From Anastatus disparis (taxonomy: Eukaryota > Arthropoda > Insecta > Hymenoptera > Eupelmidae), in contig JAFFSR010000227.1 in NCBI GenBank assembly GCA_017163975.1, forward strand, positions 248,001-312,000: DNA of 64,000 nucleotides, written 5' to 3'. Shown in pieces: positions 36,053 through 47,985 of this stretch. The notes beneath the pieces are model-generated. The model did no database searches. It saw only the letters and a program-made list of their open reading frames with translations, and had not been told where the DNA came from. How positions within the stretch are numbered: position 1 is the first letter of the stretch; each line of letters opens with the position of its first letter. The translations under genes were made by a program, and so were the position numbers.

Positions 36053-36586
36053 GGCGGTCGGGTCTATTCGCCGCTACATATAGGGTGGCGCTGCGGTCAG
36101 GTGAGAGAAATCTATTAAATATTTTTTATACAGTTATTTACAATTTTCTGAGACGACAATATACTTTTAATGTTGTCATTTTCTCTAGCCATATATATGT
36201 AGAATAATTATTAATACTTATCTTGTTTGAAAAGTCTAAAATATTGTTATAAAGCGAAAAATGCGATGCAAAGTAGGATCGATGTAAACATGCGTGCACC
36301 TTCCTTTAGTACGACAGAGAGAGCAATACTAAAGAATGATGTATACTAATGTTTACGTCGGCTCTACCTCGCGCCGCATTTTTCGCTTTATAACAATATT
36401 TTAGACTTTTCAAACAAGATAAGTATTAATAATTATTCTACATATATATGGCTAGAGGAAATGACAAGATTAAAAGTATATTATTGTTTCAGTAAATTTT
36501 AAATTGCTGTATAAAAAATATTTTATATTTTTTTCTCACCTGACCGCAGCGCCACCAAGCGGCGAATGGTTCCGACCGCCTCTTAA
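36048..36586. mobile_element. 540-bp palindrome next to the former
   Basis: AAGAGGCGGTCGG, GGCGCTGCGGTCAGGTGAG and CTTGTTTGAAAAGTCTAAAA on the left; TTTTAGACTTTTCAAACAAG, CTCACCTGACCGCAGCGCC and CCGACCGCCTCTT on the right. It shares its left GAGGCGG end with the former palindrome. Confidence 0.92.
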
Positions 36587-36659
36587 TGGGCTACTTCTCG
36601 GTGAGATAGGGGGGGAATTTCGCATACTTTTCGCCAGGGGATGAGAAAAATATTTTTAT

Positions 36660-36838
36660 ATAAAAGTAAAGGCAGAGCCCAATATATTTAAGGACGAGCA
36701 AACGATTCTATTCTATGAAAAATATAAAATTTTTATTAGTTTTCGAGTAAAGTCTGAAACTAATGAAAATTTTATATTTTTTCATTTAATAGAATCGTTT
36801 GCTCGTCCTTAAATCTATTGGGCTCTACCTTTACTTTT
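36660..36838. repeat. Palindrome related to 35.67 kb
   Basis: AAAGGCAGAGCCCAATATAT and ACGAGCAAACGATTCTATTC are mirrored by GAATCGTTTGCTCGTCC and ATTGGGCTCTACCTTTA. The inner part resembles 35.75-35.98 kb. Confidence 0.88.
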
Positions 36839-36849
36839 GTATAAAAATA

Positions 36850-37095
36850 TTTTTGCCATACCCTGCCCAAAAGTACCACTTCTACTCCCGGCTTAAAATC
36901 GCATAAGTGGTACTTTTGGCCCGGGTATGGCAAAAAATCATATATGCACCACGGAAGGTAAAATGGACAACCCATATTCACTCATGCTATGGCCTGTCCT
37001 TTATTTTACCTCCCTAGGTGCATAATATACTATTAATTTATTAATAATAATAAAAATTTAGATTAGACAAGGACAAAACTATACGACCGCCTCTA
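36850..37095. repeat. Two short hairpins and an element end
   Basis: TGCCATACCCTGCCCAAAAG / CTTTTGGCCCGGGTATGGCA (36856-36934); TATGCACCACGGAAGGTAAA / TTTACCTCCCTAGGTGCATA (36942-37024); then TTTAGATTAGACAAGGACA..CCGCCTC (37050-37097), the complement of the end at 34.67 kb. Confidence 0.85.
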
Positions 37096-37294
37096 CGCTT
37101 TAAAATTTAACTGCAACCTTATACATGTCTACGTATGTACACGTAAGCGAAGCTTTCGCTCTTTAACACTTGGATACTACATTAAAAGAAGAAAAAATGT
37201 TTTTAAAAAAATTTTTTAAAAAGAGTTTTAACTCTGATAAAGTGTAATAAATGATCATTAAAGGGAAAAAAATGTTTTTCTTTGAATATTTTAG

Positions 37295-37482
37295 TAGTCG
37301 ACCCTCTTCTAGCTTTAAGCACAATGCGTCATTTGTAAGCCGGCTGCCAACGATTAGGCGGCATAAAAGCACATCATTACATAGTCCTAGTCTACATAAA
37401 CTCGTTCATCATGGATATCAACCACATCGTACTAACGTAACACGCGGATTCACGGATCTCATCGCATCGGCCGAAAATTTAG
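37295..37482 (+). CDS. KCNQ: KCNQ exon W5: helix A-B linker, basic Ser/His-rich part
   Basis: Acceptor tttgaatattttag and donor AAATTTAG/gtaact. It starts with one base that completes AGT (Ser) with the preceding AG, and ends with one base of the next Gly codon. About 62 residues of low-complexity, basic sequence (SRPSSSFKHNASF at the start, then RRHKSTSLHSPSLHKLVHH) end in TDLIASAENL. No domain is recognisable. Its place between helix A and helix B matches the long disordered cytoplasmic linker of KCNQ subunits, which is variable between species and often phosphorylated. The exact phase match on both sides and good splice sites are the main evidence. It may be a cassette exon, but skipping it would shift the frame. 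Confidence 0.9.
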
Positions 37483-38218
37483 GTAACTTTCTTTTCTTTT
37501 TTAACTAAATTAACCTAAGCTTTTATTCTTTTATTTTGTCATTATTCTTATAATCACTATTATTTAAAATAAGCAAATTTATACATTCCCACCTCAACAG
37601 AAATGGCCACTTTGTTAACTCGAAAAGAAAATTTTTTTTTCAATCACTTTAATTATTTATTTTAGTACTTTATTCTTGCAAATAATTTTTTAAAAGCTTT
37701 CTACGGTGAATTCATGACTTTTTGTTAGAGAAAAATAAGTTTTGAAATTTGAGATCTATCGAATTGGAGAATTTCTAGAAACATAGAGTTGTGGCTTTGA
37801 AGAATTAATCTAAAGAATGTAACAAGAGGAATTTTTTATTAAAATATTTGTTTTTTGTAAATATATTTTTATAATATTAAAATAAATCTACTAGTTTATC
37901 TAGCATAAACATTATATTTATTAATAATTATTGTATCTGAATTCGATACGAAAAGTTAAAATTTTAAAAATAATATTCTATTGTGGGAAGCTTAAATGAT
38001 GAATGAAAAAGAAAATATATATTATGAAATGTTTTTGATGCTTTGCAAAGAAAAATATTAATTAGAACGTACTCTTCTCGTTGATATTTAAATAAATAGA
38101 ATGCTGCTTATAAATATTAAAATTGTAATACTTTATTTTATTTGAAAATGAATAAGAAAACGATGAAGTATTCAAAGTTTTCGCTTAACAATGTTGTGAA
38201 AATTTCCATTCTATATAG
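37483..38218 (+). other. KCNQ intron W5-W6 (736 nt)
   Basis: The shortest intron in the window. Plain AT-rich sequence, gtaact donor and tatatag acceptor; no repeat, hairpin or ORF of interest was seen. Confidence 0.9.
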
Positions 38219-38374
38219 GTGGTCAACCCAGCAGCAATAACAACGGTAACAATACTACCAGCAACGAACCAAGTGCTGCCGGTGCTACTGGCATAACAAG
38301 TGCTAGACAATTAAATGCCAGCTATTCTGAAGATTCTGTCACGGAAACAGCCTTGTCTAAAAGAAATTCCGACG
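38219..38374 (+). CDS. KCNQ: KCNQ exon W6: helix A-B linker, Asn/Ser/Thr-rich part
   Basis: Acceptor ccattctatatag, donor TCCGACG/gtgagt. It begins with GT completing Gly and ends in phase 1; 156 nt, a multiple of three, so skipping would keep the frame. It encodes GGQPSSNNNGNNTTSNEPSA, a disordered Asn/Ser/Thr segment. A mixed part with acidic and hydroxyl residues follows (LNASYSEDSVTETALSKRNSD). The last residues, RNSD, join W7 to make an acidic RNSDDEDEEPR stretch typical of insect KCNQ just before helix B. Because length and phase permit clean skipping, this is the best candidate for an optional linker exon. Confidence 0.9.
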
Positions 38375-38873
38375 GTGAGTGCTCCATTCTTCTTTCATTT
38401 AAAACTAATCATTTTTTCATTTATCATACTTTTTTGCATTTTACTTAAACATTTTATATAACTCTTGCTAATAAAAATAAGCCAACCATTACTTACTGTA
38501 GCAGAAAAAACAGATGAAATTTTACCGAAAATTCAGAATTTTTTAACATTTTTATTCTTTTTTTCTTACTTTTTACTCTTTTTTTGCCAACTTTATACGG
38601 AAAATTGAATTTTTTTTTTTTTTTTAAATTGAAAAAGCTTTGGAATGAATTTTTTTCATAAATTTATATCTTACACTTTGATAGATTAAATATAATTTTT
38701 TCATTAACTTGAAAATTACTTGTAAATATTTATAAATAATTAGCAAGTTTTTTTAAATATTTTAGATTTTCGTAGATAGTAATTTAAAGAAAAGATGATA
38801 AACTTTTTAAAAATATAAATTTTTTAGCTTGTTGATACATTAATATTTAAATTTACAATTTTGTATAGCTTTG

Positions 38874-39075
38874 CACTGAAAAAAAAATTTACTACTAATA
38901 AGTAAACGTTAACTTGAATAATGGCAAGTAAATATTTTTTTAAAATAATTAAATATGTACTTGATTCAAACACCATTTACTAAATTGGGATAATAATTTA
39001 TTGAATTATTTTTAAAAAATATTTACTTGCAATTATTCAAGTTTACTTGTTAGTAGTAAATTTTTTTTTCAGTGT
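38874..39075. mobile_element. MITE with CACTGAAAAAAA ends
   Basis: GCACTGAAAAAAAAATTTAC then TACTAATAAGTAAACG on the left, GTTTACTTGTTAGTAGTAAA then TTTTTTTTTCAGTGTA on the right. 200 bp, no ORF. The ends resemble the MITE at 10.87 kb; the interior does not. Confidence 0.88.
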
Positions 39076-40403
39076 ATATATATGAAGAAATTCCTTTTGT
39101 TTTTCCTGAAACATATTCATGCAATACGTAGAGTGGCTATTAATTCATAAATTTTCTAAAATCCACACGCATAAAGCATTAAAAAAATAAAAAACAATTA
39201 TATTTCTGATTTTGAAATATCCTAGAAAAATATCTCTTGGGTATAATTATTTTTTTTCTAGCGATTAAATAAAATAAAAAAGCTGAATGAGCTGGAAATG
39301 AAAAAGTTAAATAAAGTATGTTTTCATGTATTTGTTAAAAAGATATTTCTCTAGGATTTGGCATTTAATGAAAACAGGAATCACTGCTAAAGTAAGGACT
39401 GTCTAATTTGGTTTATCAATCCTAAAGCATTGTTGTATTGATAAGAGTAGACCAGTAAAGAAATATTTTATATATTAAAATTTAATTTAATTTAACATAT
39501 ATAGCAATGCAGAAGAAAGTTGCACAAAACGTGAAATATCTTCAATTTAATTAATTAGAATAAAAATTTCGAGATATAAGAAAACTTTCTTAAAAGCTTA
39601 AATTCTCCTAAAATAGGACGATTCATCATTTATACGCTGATTTTATTTAATCTATTTGCTAATATTAAAACTATAATTACTGAGTTTTTGGTTCAATAAA
39701 ATGACAGTTGTGCTCACTTGTAACATTGATAACATTATTTTTAATATTTTAGATACTTTGAAAGCATACAAATACAATTCTCATTTTTTTTTCTTCAACA
39801 CTATTTAACGACTTAGATATAATTTGCTTTTACAATAAATCATTACTTAATTGAAGAATTCATTAAAATTGATATTATAAGTGAAGCTATATTTTTCTTT
39901 TCTTAATTTTCATTTAAAAAGTAAAAAATCGTAGATGTACGCGAATCAAACAAATAAAATTTTATGCGCTACTAATATTGATAAAAGATTTGAAAAAAAA
40001 GTAAATAAAAGTCTTTGATTAGAATACTTTTTAATTTTCTTGATATGTTCTACTTTTATTTTTTTATATCCCGCAACGACTATTTCATTTTCCAGCTCAC
40101 TTTTATATGATGATAATATTTTAATTATATTTTGCTTTTTTCTCAGAGTCTTTTAAAGGAATATCACATAAACTTTTTATATAAGTACATAATGTCTAAG
40201 TCAATTTTATCAGTAATTAAGAAAGTAAGAATTTAAAAAAAACCCTTTTAGAAAAAATGACAGTTGGATTATAAATTTTTGGTTTATATTATATTCGAAT
40301 GATTTAATTAAAAAGTATGTATTTTAAAAATGCATAAAAACAAAAAATCTTGGAAATTTTTCATCTACATCATTTGAAAAAATTAATTACAATAGCGCGC
40401 GTT

Positions 40404-40860
40404 TTCTCTCTTTCTTTCTTTTTCTATAATGTTCGATGGTGAACCCCTCTCTTCCCTACATTGTTTAAACGTGCACGCGCAAGCAAACGTTTCTTACGTT
40501 ATCATAAGCCAATCATTTCAAACATTACTCTTGCCACAAATGATAATAGTTTTGATAATTGTGAAGAAAATTAAACTATTATTGTATTTTTGTAAAATAA
40601 ATATTATTAACAAAAATTTCATACACTATCTGATTTGAAATTTTAAAAAATTAATCTTTTAGATAAACTAAATTATTTTAATTTAGTTTTAAAATTATTT
40701 TAATTTAGTTTTATAATTATTTAATTTTAAAATTATTTTAAAATTAAATGAAACAGTGATAGAACTTTAATAAATTTTTCTGAGTTCTATGATTTCGTAA
40801 AGAAGTTTCACTTTTGTCGGCCAGTCCCAAAGACTGCCACACCAGTTTTCTTTAATTAGT
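40404..40860. repeat. Repeat R3, copy 2 (inverted, few minisatellite units)
   Basis: TCTTTTTCTATAATGTTCGA through ACGTGCACGCGCAAGCAAAC to GACTGCCACACCAGTTTTC is the reverse complement of 13555-14140. Only two to three 22-bp units are kept. Confidence 0.88.
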
Positions 40861-41317
40861 ACCAAATTAAAAAGCTAGCCAACGAGCTTAATCTTTTATG
40901 CATTAACATTTTTCTAAAATAATAGATAAGTGCTTCACTGCATAAAAGTCACGTTGCATTTAAAATAAAAATAAAAATTTATTTCTCAATCTCTTATATT
41001 TAAGAAATTTTTTTTAATTTTCAATCAGTGAACCATGTAGGATGCAGTGTTTTAAAATGTTAGTACAAAATCAAGCCTCTAAATAAGCCCTTGGAAGAAA
41101 TTCTATTTGTATTAAGTAACAACAACAAAATATACAATCGACTGTGTATTTCAAGATAAAACCTTGACCTAAATGTAAAAAATAACAACTTTTTTAGTCT
41201 ATAAGTAAAAAAATAAAAAAAAAATCATTTAAAATACATTAATCATACTAATAAGTTTAACATTATAAATACTAAAAAAGGCATAAATTTTCATAAATTT
41301 CTTAAAGTGTTTTTAAT

Positions 41318-41493
41318 TACCCTGGTAGAAAATAAACCATTTTTTGGCCATTTTTGCTGGTTAACACATGTTAAAATGACACTTATCTAGAAATTCCGTA
41401 CAAAGAGTTTCCAAAATTTCTAGATAAGTGCCATTTTAACATGCGTTGGCCAACAAAAATGGCCAAAAAATGGTTTATTTTCTACCAGGGTAC
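41318..41493. mobile_element. 175-bp near-perfect hairpin MITE
   Basis: ACCCTGGTAGAAAATAAACC then ATTTTTTGGCCATTTTTG at the left and the complement at the right, ending TTTCTACCAGGGT. Arms about 75 bp. A hairpin this regular could form a Dicer-type substrate if transcribed. Confidence 0.92.
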
Positions 41494-42249
41494 TATTTGC
41501 ATTTTTAGACAAAAATACAATTCAATTGCCGTCCTTAAAATTATGTAAATAGTTAATTAAATAAAAAAAGCTATCCCCATGTATTATATGTATATATGTA
41601 GCTTTATTTAAGTTAAACATTAAAAAGAAAAATTAATATATTTGATAATTCTGAAATTTTCATTTTAGCTCCATTTAATTTTAATATTTTCATATACTTT
41701 ATGATGTACAGTAGATAATTTACAAAATAAAAGTAGACCGATCTTTCTGAGCAATTGAACAAATTTCACCAGAATTATTCTTATTAAATGTTTTAAAGAC
41801 AGTTAAAGCTTGAATGTAACGATGACGCTTCTTTTCAGAAAAAAGCTTTAACAATATTTATTGCTATTCCGTATTTTCCTATATTTTGTAAATAATAGAA
41901 AAATTTTCAAAAATTTTTTTTAACTAATAACTTTAATTGTTGCAAACTTCTGAGTTTGCTCTGGCATGAACAGACACTTAGATTTAGAAAACAGCACGCA
42001 TTACTTAGATACAGCACTGTCCTGTTTCGGACACCAGTGCTCTTCCGTTTTGTGCAACTTTTTTTTTTCTTTTTTATTTAATATTTACTTTTTTAAATAA
42101 TTTACTTCAGATGATTTACTTCAAGACTTATGTAGAGTATAGAAAATATTTTTTCCCAATGTGGTGAGCAAAAACCGATTTCCGCGCTTTAATCACGCAA
42201 AACAGGCACCGAAAATTGGATTCCGCTCACCTTGTTAGGAAAAATTCTA

Positions 42250-42365
42250 TATCCCACTCGTGGCACAATAGGCCCTTCACTCGTCTTTTTTGTCACTCTC
42301 GCTATGCTGGAGTGACAAAACGACTCGTAACGGAATGACCTATTTTGCTCACTAGTAGAGTAATG
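42250..42365. repeat. Hairpin element with CTCGCTATGCTGGAG apex
   Basis: CACTCGTGGCACAATAGGCC pairs loosely with GACCTATTTTGCTCACTAGT; TTTTGTCACTC / GAGTGACAAAA encloses the apex. An AATAGTACATTAC terminus lies at its right side in reverse complement (GTAATGTACTATT). Confidence 0.7.
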
Positions 42366-43212
42366 TACTATTCTTTCTCTAGAAAATTTCTTTCTCTACA
42401 TTTTTAATTCGAATTTTTAAAATACTTATGTTATTAAAAAAAAGCATTTTATGTTAAATTTAAAAACTAGAAAAATATTAAAGAAATTTATTTATTTAAC
42501 AATTTACTCAACTATCCGCTTATCTAAAAATAAAATTAAAAATCTTATAATCCGAAAGTAAATGGAAATTATATTTATCATATTCATGAATATATTTAAA
42601 GCAAAAATTTGATATTTATTCCTGATAATTATTCTGTCATATACTGTACATATTTATACATTATATTTGTATATAAAATAGATTAATCTCTAAATAATAA
42701 TTAAAAATATGTTTGAAAAAAAAATTAAAAAAAAGAATATTCCACTACTGGTCTAGCACTTATCGTAGCAAGAGAATAAAAAAATATAAACTTATCGGAA
42801 ATACTACGAGGTGCATCGAAGCGATGAAAAAGTCAATGTAAAAATCAGTAAGCAGGTATTAATGCAAAGGTCAGTAAACAAGAGCCAATAAATTTGGCAA
42901 GCACAATAGCGTGCTAAAGAGCACTTGAATTTTAAAAAAATAAATAAAAAGAAATCACCTTTGCAGAGTGCTTTAAAAATAGTCTTAGTCATTAGTATAT
43001 ATATATATATAAATAAAATATTAGTAACATATAAGAAATAAAATTGATAAAACCAAAGAAAGAATGCAGATGAACAGAAGAATGAACGAATTTGATTATT
43101 ATTTTGTTTGGGGATCCTGTGGCGTTGGCTGAATTGTTGGCGATGACGATTGGTGGCTGTTTGCAAAAAAAAAAAAAAATGAAAAAATAAATAAATAAAT
43201 AAATAGCTGCAA

Positions 43213-43398
43213 AATATCGTCTTGGGAGATCGTCGTCGACCCTCGAGCTACGCGAGCTACGCATCGACGGGCTGATCGGTCGTCTCGGCGAAACATCGTC
43301 GACTCTGCCGTTAGCTCTTGCGGGATTAGCTTCCCCACTGCCTCCGCTGCCGGAGCTCCTTGGATCGCCGACCTCCCCGAACGCGTCTCCGACCTCTG
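43213..43398 (-). other. GC-rich island, possible antisense exon
   Basis: A sharp GC-rich block in AT-rich DNA, open in several frames on both strands. On the minus strand it follows a good acceptor (cgtactcttttcag at 43396) and then reads VGDAFGEVGDPRSSGSGGSG, EANPARANGRVDDVSPRRPI and PSMRSSRSSRVDDDLPRR, a plausible disordered protein segment. No good donor follows. On the plus strand the open frame is Leu/Pro-rich. It may be an exon of a nested gene, an old mobile fragment or chance. Confidence 0.3.
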
Positions 43399-43646
43399 AA
43401 AAGAGTACGATTATAATTAGCGAGCACGCTCTCTTTCTATCTCTTTCTAATTCTTTTTCTTCTTCTACTATATCTGTAAATTCTATTACTCTTTTTTTGC
43501 TTGTAAAAATTTAGTTGGACTTTCTTTTACTTTTCGCTTGAAGCATTTTATGTCAAGTAAAAAAATGACGAAGACGACTTTTATCATTAAATTAAGGGGA
43601 CCAGATACTATTAGAAGCTGAAATATATTGCTGAGATATATTGATA

Positions 43647-44167
43647 TAAATTGCTGATGTTTAAAAATAACTAATTTCATATAAAAATACATTCAATTTC
43701 AAACATGTTTTGGTTTAAAACATTTTCTATATCTTGAGAATTGACGTGGTGGTGCTCGTTGAAAGTCTGGAACAAAAAACTCTTTACCGCAAGGTTTCTT
43801 CATGAGTTTTCATTGGATTTACTTGAAATTTTATGGAGATATTCAAAATTATAGTAGAATCCATATAAGTGTAAAATATTCACGAAAAATTCATAAATAA
43901 TAAGTTGATAAATAAATAGAAATAAATTAATTCAAAATCTGCTCCACTTATATGGATTCTATTATAATTTTGAATATCTCCATAAAATTTCAAGTGAATC
44001 CAATGAAAACTCATGAAGAAACCTTGCGGCAAAGGGTTTTTTGTTCCAGACTTTCAACGAGCACCACTACTTCAATTCTCAAGACATAGAAAATGTTTAA
44101 AACCAAAAAATGTTTGAAATTGAATGTATTTTTATATGAAATTAGTTATTTTTAAACATCAGCAATT
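43647..44167. mobile_element. 520-bp palindrome
   Basis: Arms of about 225 bp: GATGTTTAAAAATAACTAAT, GGTGGTGCTCGTTGAAAGTC and CTTCATGAGTTTTCATTGGA on the left with complements on the right. A short AT-rich loop lies between. No ORF. Confidence 0.92.
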
Positions 44168-47100
44168 TAATTTAATTAACGTAAAGATCTAGATTTTTTT
44201 TCTATAAATTTCTATAAATATAGAAATTTTTATCAATTCAATTTGAAATTGCTTTTAAGTGAAACTATTAAGTTTTTCTAATAATTGGTAAAAAGAGTTA
44301 AAAATAATATTTTTCAAAAATAAATATTAAGCTCTCTATATAAAAAAGTAATTACTTGACTGAAATGTTTGACATGTTTATTATTTGGGTTCGCCTCGAG
44401 GACGGGGCTCGGCGGGCCTTTTATTGTAAATGTTTTTTTGCCAACTGCTATTTAAATAAATTTTTTTTTATCGGAATATTTAATTTTGATCCTATGAACA
44501 AATTTTTCTACTGAACATCATTATTTTTTCTATGAAATATCCTAGATTTTAAAAATACGATGATGATTTGTTTTAACACGGCATATTCCGAGCCTCATAA
44601 TCCTCGATCCGGTCCTCCTTTTCTTAAATTGTAATCACATATACTACATACACATAGTTCTTTGTAAATTTTAAAAATGCATACGCAGTTAAAAAGGGAA
44701 TGTTTGGTAGGGCTCGTCAAAGACATAATCAACTTAAAAATTACTCTTTTCTATATTTAAAAAAAAAACATGGAATATTTAAAAGTTAGGAAAAAATATT
44801 GCTGCTATAGACACAAGCTTTCGCGATGGTTTATTTGAATTATTTATTTATCTAGTTATTAAAAAGGATTATAGAAAATTTTATTTGGATACTGGATATT
44901 TATCTTAATAATTCTATTCACGAAACATTAATATTCAATTAATTATATACAAGCTCAAAATTTCTATACAATCATCATTAGTAAAAAAGCTTGAACAAAT
45001 AAATTTTTCTATTGCTTTATATAGCTAAGATTTTAGCAAATAAATATTTATGGTTAATTGTTTAACTATTAGTCTATTTTTTTAGCGGTGAAATTGAGAT
45101 CAAAGTAATAATCAAATAATGCAAAGAATAAGAATATAAATTTTCGTTAAATTTTTAACATAAGGACAATAACTTAATGAATAAAATCTAATAAGAAACT
45201 ATAAAATCTGATAAAACGACTCAGGTTCCAGAGTCTCAACGACTTGCTGCAGATGGAATTAATGAAGGAAATATAGGCTTTAAAATGATGTCACTTTATT
45301 TATTGAAAACTTTGACGAGTCTGTAAACTAAGCAAAACGCGATCATGTATATTGCTCGATATATTCCAATAGAATTGGCTAAATTTTCTAAAAACTATCG
45401 GTATAGAAATTAAAAAAGTAGGTGCGTTGCATAACGTCGCACTGCTATTATCCATGCAAATTTAAAGCTTTTAATTTGCAAGGAGATGAGTTCTCTGCAC
45501 GTGCGAATTATGCTGTGCCAAAAACTTAAAGCTTTAATAGATTCTAATGCTTCTTTTTTTAACGATTTTTTAACTGCCTTCGTTTAAAACACTAAATGCA
45601 GATTAAGGTTCAGCATGATTACTACAGAATTTTTTATTAAAAACGAAGAAGAAATACAAAGTCTTTCATGCACTGCAGTCGTAAATAGAATTTCAAATGC
45701 GGCTATCCATTAGTATTAAATTGATCGAAAATTTTTTTTTTCAATTCATCTTCGAAAATTGGAATTTCATACATAAAGCAACTTTTATGCTATCAATTAG
45801 AAAAATTATTAAATTAAATGTAGTATTTATTAAAAAATATCAAAATTTATTGTTCATTTAACCTTGTTTTTTTAAGACTTTTTCAAAAGTTTTTATAAAA
45901 AATTAAAGCATTTAAAAATTTGATGAAAAAAAGACATTAGAATTTAATCTAATAGTGAATATTCATTATGGTACTAAAATTCGCAAATGCTTTTATCATT
46001 GATCCATATTATTTTATAATAAAAATATTTTTCCATGAAATAAATGATGATTTTTTAAAAAAAAACTTTTAGTACTTTAGAATTATTCACCAAATATTAA
46101 AATGAGTAAGGTTTCTTTTTTTTTTGTTTTATTTTCTAACTTTAAAATTAGAATTTTCAATTGTTTGACGGAATTAAATTTTAACGGTTATAATTTATGT
46201 ATTTTCTTGGTGTTTAGTTGAATGTTATGTTTCGTGAGCGATTAAAAAGATTATTTTTTTTGTCGAAATTACATGTTTAGACGAATAATTTCTGTTACAT
46301 GTTATTAACTTAACTTATACATTAGTTTAATATTCACAAACACTTTATAAAAAATCTTGTGATTTATGCACAAAAAAGAAACTCAACACCTAAAGTTTTT
46401 ATGAATTGATGTAGAATAAAATATGTAGACAAAGCACATATATATAGAACCAGAGAATTCATGGCTAATATAAAACTATCCATAACATAACCTTCAAATT
46501 ACATGTAATTAAGAATATATAAAAATTCAAATTTTGATTTTATTACATTTGTTTATATGATTTCATGCAAAAAAAAGTGTATTCTGACAAAGGCAAATTT
46601 TGCATTAAACAGAAGTCTATTTACTTTGAAAATTTTGTAATTTTTATTTCAGTGAAAAATCTTTAAATCTGCTACACTTAAAAAGAAATGCTATTCCTTA
46701 AAAATTAAAAATTTACTAAGCAGATTTTTAATGAAAGGATTTTCTGTTTGTTCCACGAATCGACTGACTTTAATAAAAATTTAAACAACAATTACCGTAG
46801 GTAATTAACCTATAATCAAACAAACGATCAAACAAACTTACCGTAAGTGAAGTTCGATCGCAATTATATGGAAAGTCTCGTTCCATATAATTAAGAGATT
46901 ATGATTTGTAGTTCCACCTCTGACTCGCTAGATTTCACAGCGTTTTAGAGTAGGTTTAAAAAAGTGGCCACTACGGTGCCTCTGTCACCACATCATCGAT
47001 ACGAGAGGCGCCGGCCGCAGACTTTATTTTTTCAGAGCTTAATTGTTACTATTAATAAGAGATATGGGTTCAAACATATGTTTTTTGAATGGGTATAATC

Positions 47101-47332
47101 TCTTCGAATGAAGCTCTCCATATAATTGCGATCGAACTTCACTTAAGGTAAGTTCGTTTGATCGTTCAATTATATTTCGAGCCTCGTTCTCGAGATTATG
47201 ATTTGTAGCTTTTTAGAGTGATAGCAATTTTAAGTACTAATTTTTATTTTATTTATATTTAATTGTAATTCAAATTTCACATTTGATTTTATAGTGAAAC
47301 ATTTTAATTATAATTTAACTCACTAGGAGAGA

Positions 47333-47500
47333 ACCACAACTCCGGATCACGGATTTTGCTCAACTTTTGAGATAAGTTTTCAGAAGACAAAACATGAAAA
47401 AAGCTTAAGGTACAGTCACAAACACTCAATATTTCCTTAATTACAGGCAATTGAAAAAAATCACTAAAAAAGTTATCATTGAGTTATATTATAACAATTA
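47333..47500. repeat. Repeat R1, half copy
   Basis: ACTAGGAGAGAACCACAACT..CCGGATCACG is the complement of the end of the copy at 180-530; then TTAATTACAGGCAATTG follows as in the other copies. Confidence 0.7.
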
Positions 47501-47676
47501 AGCGTTGGGTATGACGCACCTTCATCAAAACTTAACGTTAGAAAACTTAATAAACTATTACGATTAGGCTTATCAAAACGGTTTTTGGTTTTTTTACAAA
47601 ATTGCCGCTATTTTCTTAAAGCTGACTCATATTGTTTAAACGTTGCTTTTGACAATGATGCTAATAAAATTTTTGT

Positions 47677-47985
47677 TTACAAATGCACTGGAGATACTCT
47701 GCCTGCAATTAAACGAAGATGATCCGCTCTCGGGTGATTCTTGGACCTGCATGGAGATAACAATAATTTAGCATTTGGTCCTAAATATAATGGCTCTTCT
47801 ACTAATAAATCTTTAAATGACGGATACCACGGTTCATTGGGCCAGCCAGGTACCACAATGATACCTGAAGCATTATCACGTCTTATTTTTGCCAAAGTTT
47901 TTAAAATCAAGTTAAATAGTGGAAAGGCATAAAATTTTTAATTTCACCATTTTTCCGTAAAAGCATCTACTTTTATCGTATCAGT
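47677..47985 (-). pseudogene. DIRS-like retroelement fragment (RT/RNase H region)
   Basis: Minus-strand reading has VDAFTEKW, then stops, then KFYAFPLFNLILKTLAKIRR, IIVVPGWPNEPWYPSFKDLL and LLLSPCRSKNHP. The arrangement D-A-F-x-x-x-W, Y-A-F-P-x-F-x-L-I, V-P-x-W-P-x-x-P-W-Y-P is what I know from the RNase H part of DIRS-type retroelements. At least two stops break it near 47943-47950. No recombinase part was found. Dead fragment. Confidence 0.65.

Larger units (their letters stand above)
32959..37294 (+). other. KCNQ intron W4-W5, palindrome cluster
   Basis: A 4.3 kb intron of which roughly 3 kb is made of adjoining inverted-repeat elements (33480-37095). Each is listed separately. The first 500 nt and last 200 nt are plain AT-rich intron. 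Confidence 0.9.

Noticed and set aside
43330..43405. Plus-strand cassette exon in the GC island
   Set aside because: Phases could fit, but the donor AGA/gtacga is weak and the Leu/Pro-rich peptide does not resemble KCNQ.
45225..45320. Possible extra KCNQ exon after aacgactcag
   Set aside because: A short open frame follows an AG, but neither phase fits the W6-W7 junction (phase 1) without a stop.
47055..47075. tRNA-like GGTTCAAAC box
   Set aside because: No A box, no acceptor stem, no cloverleaf.
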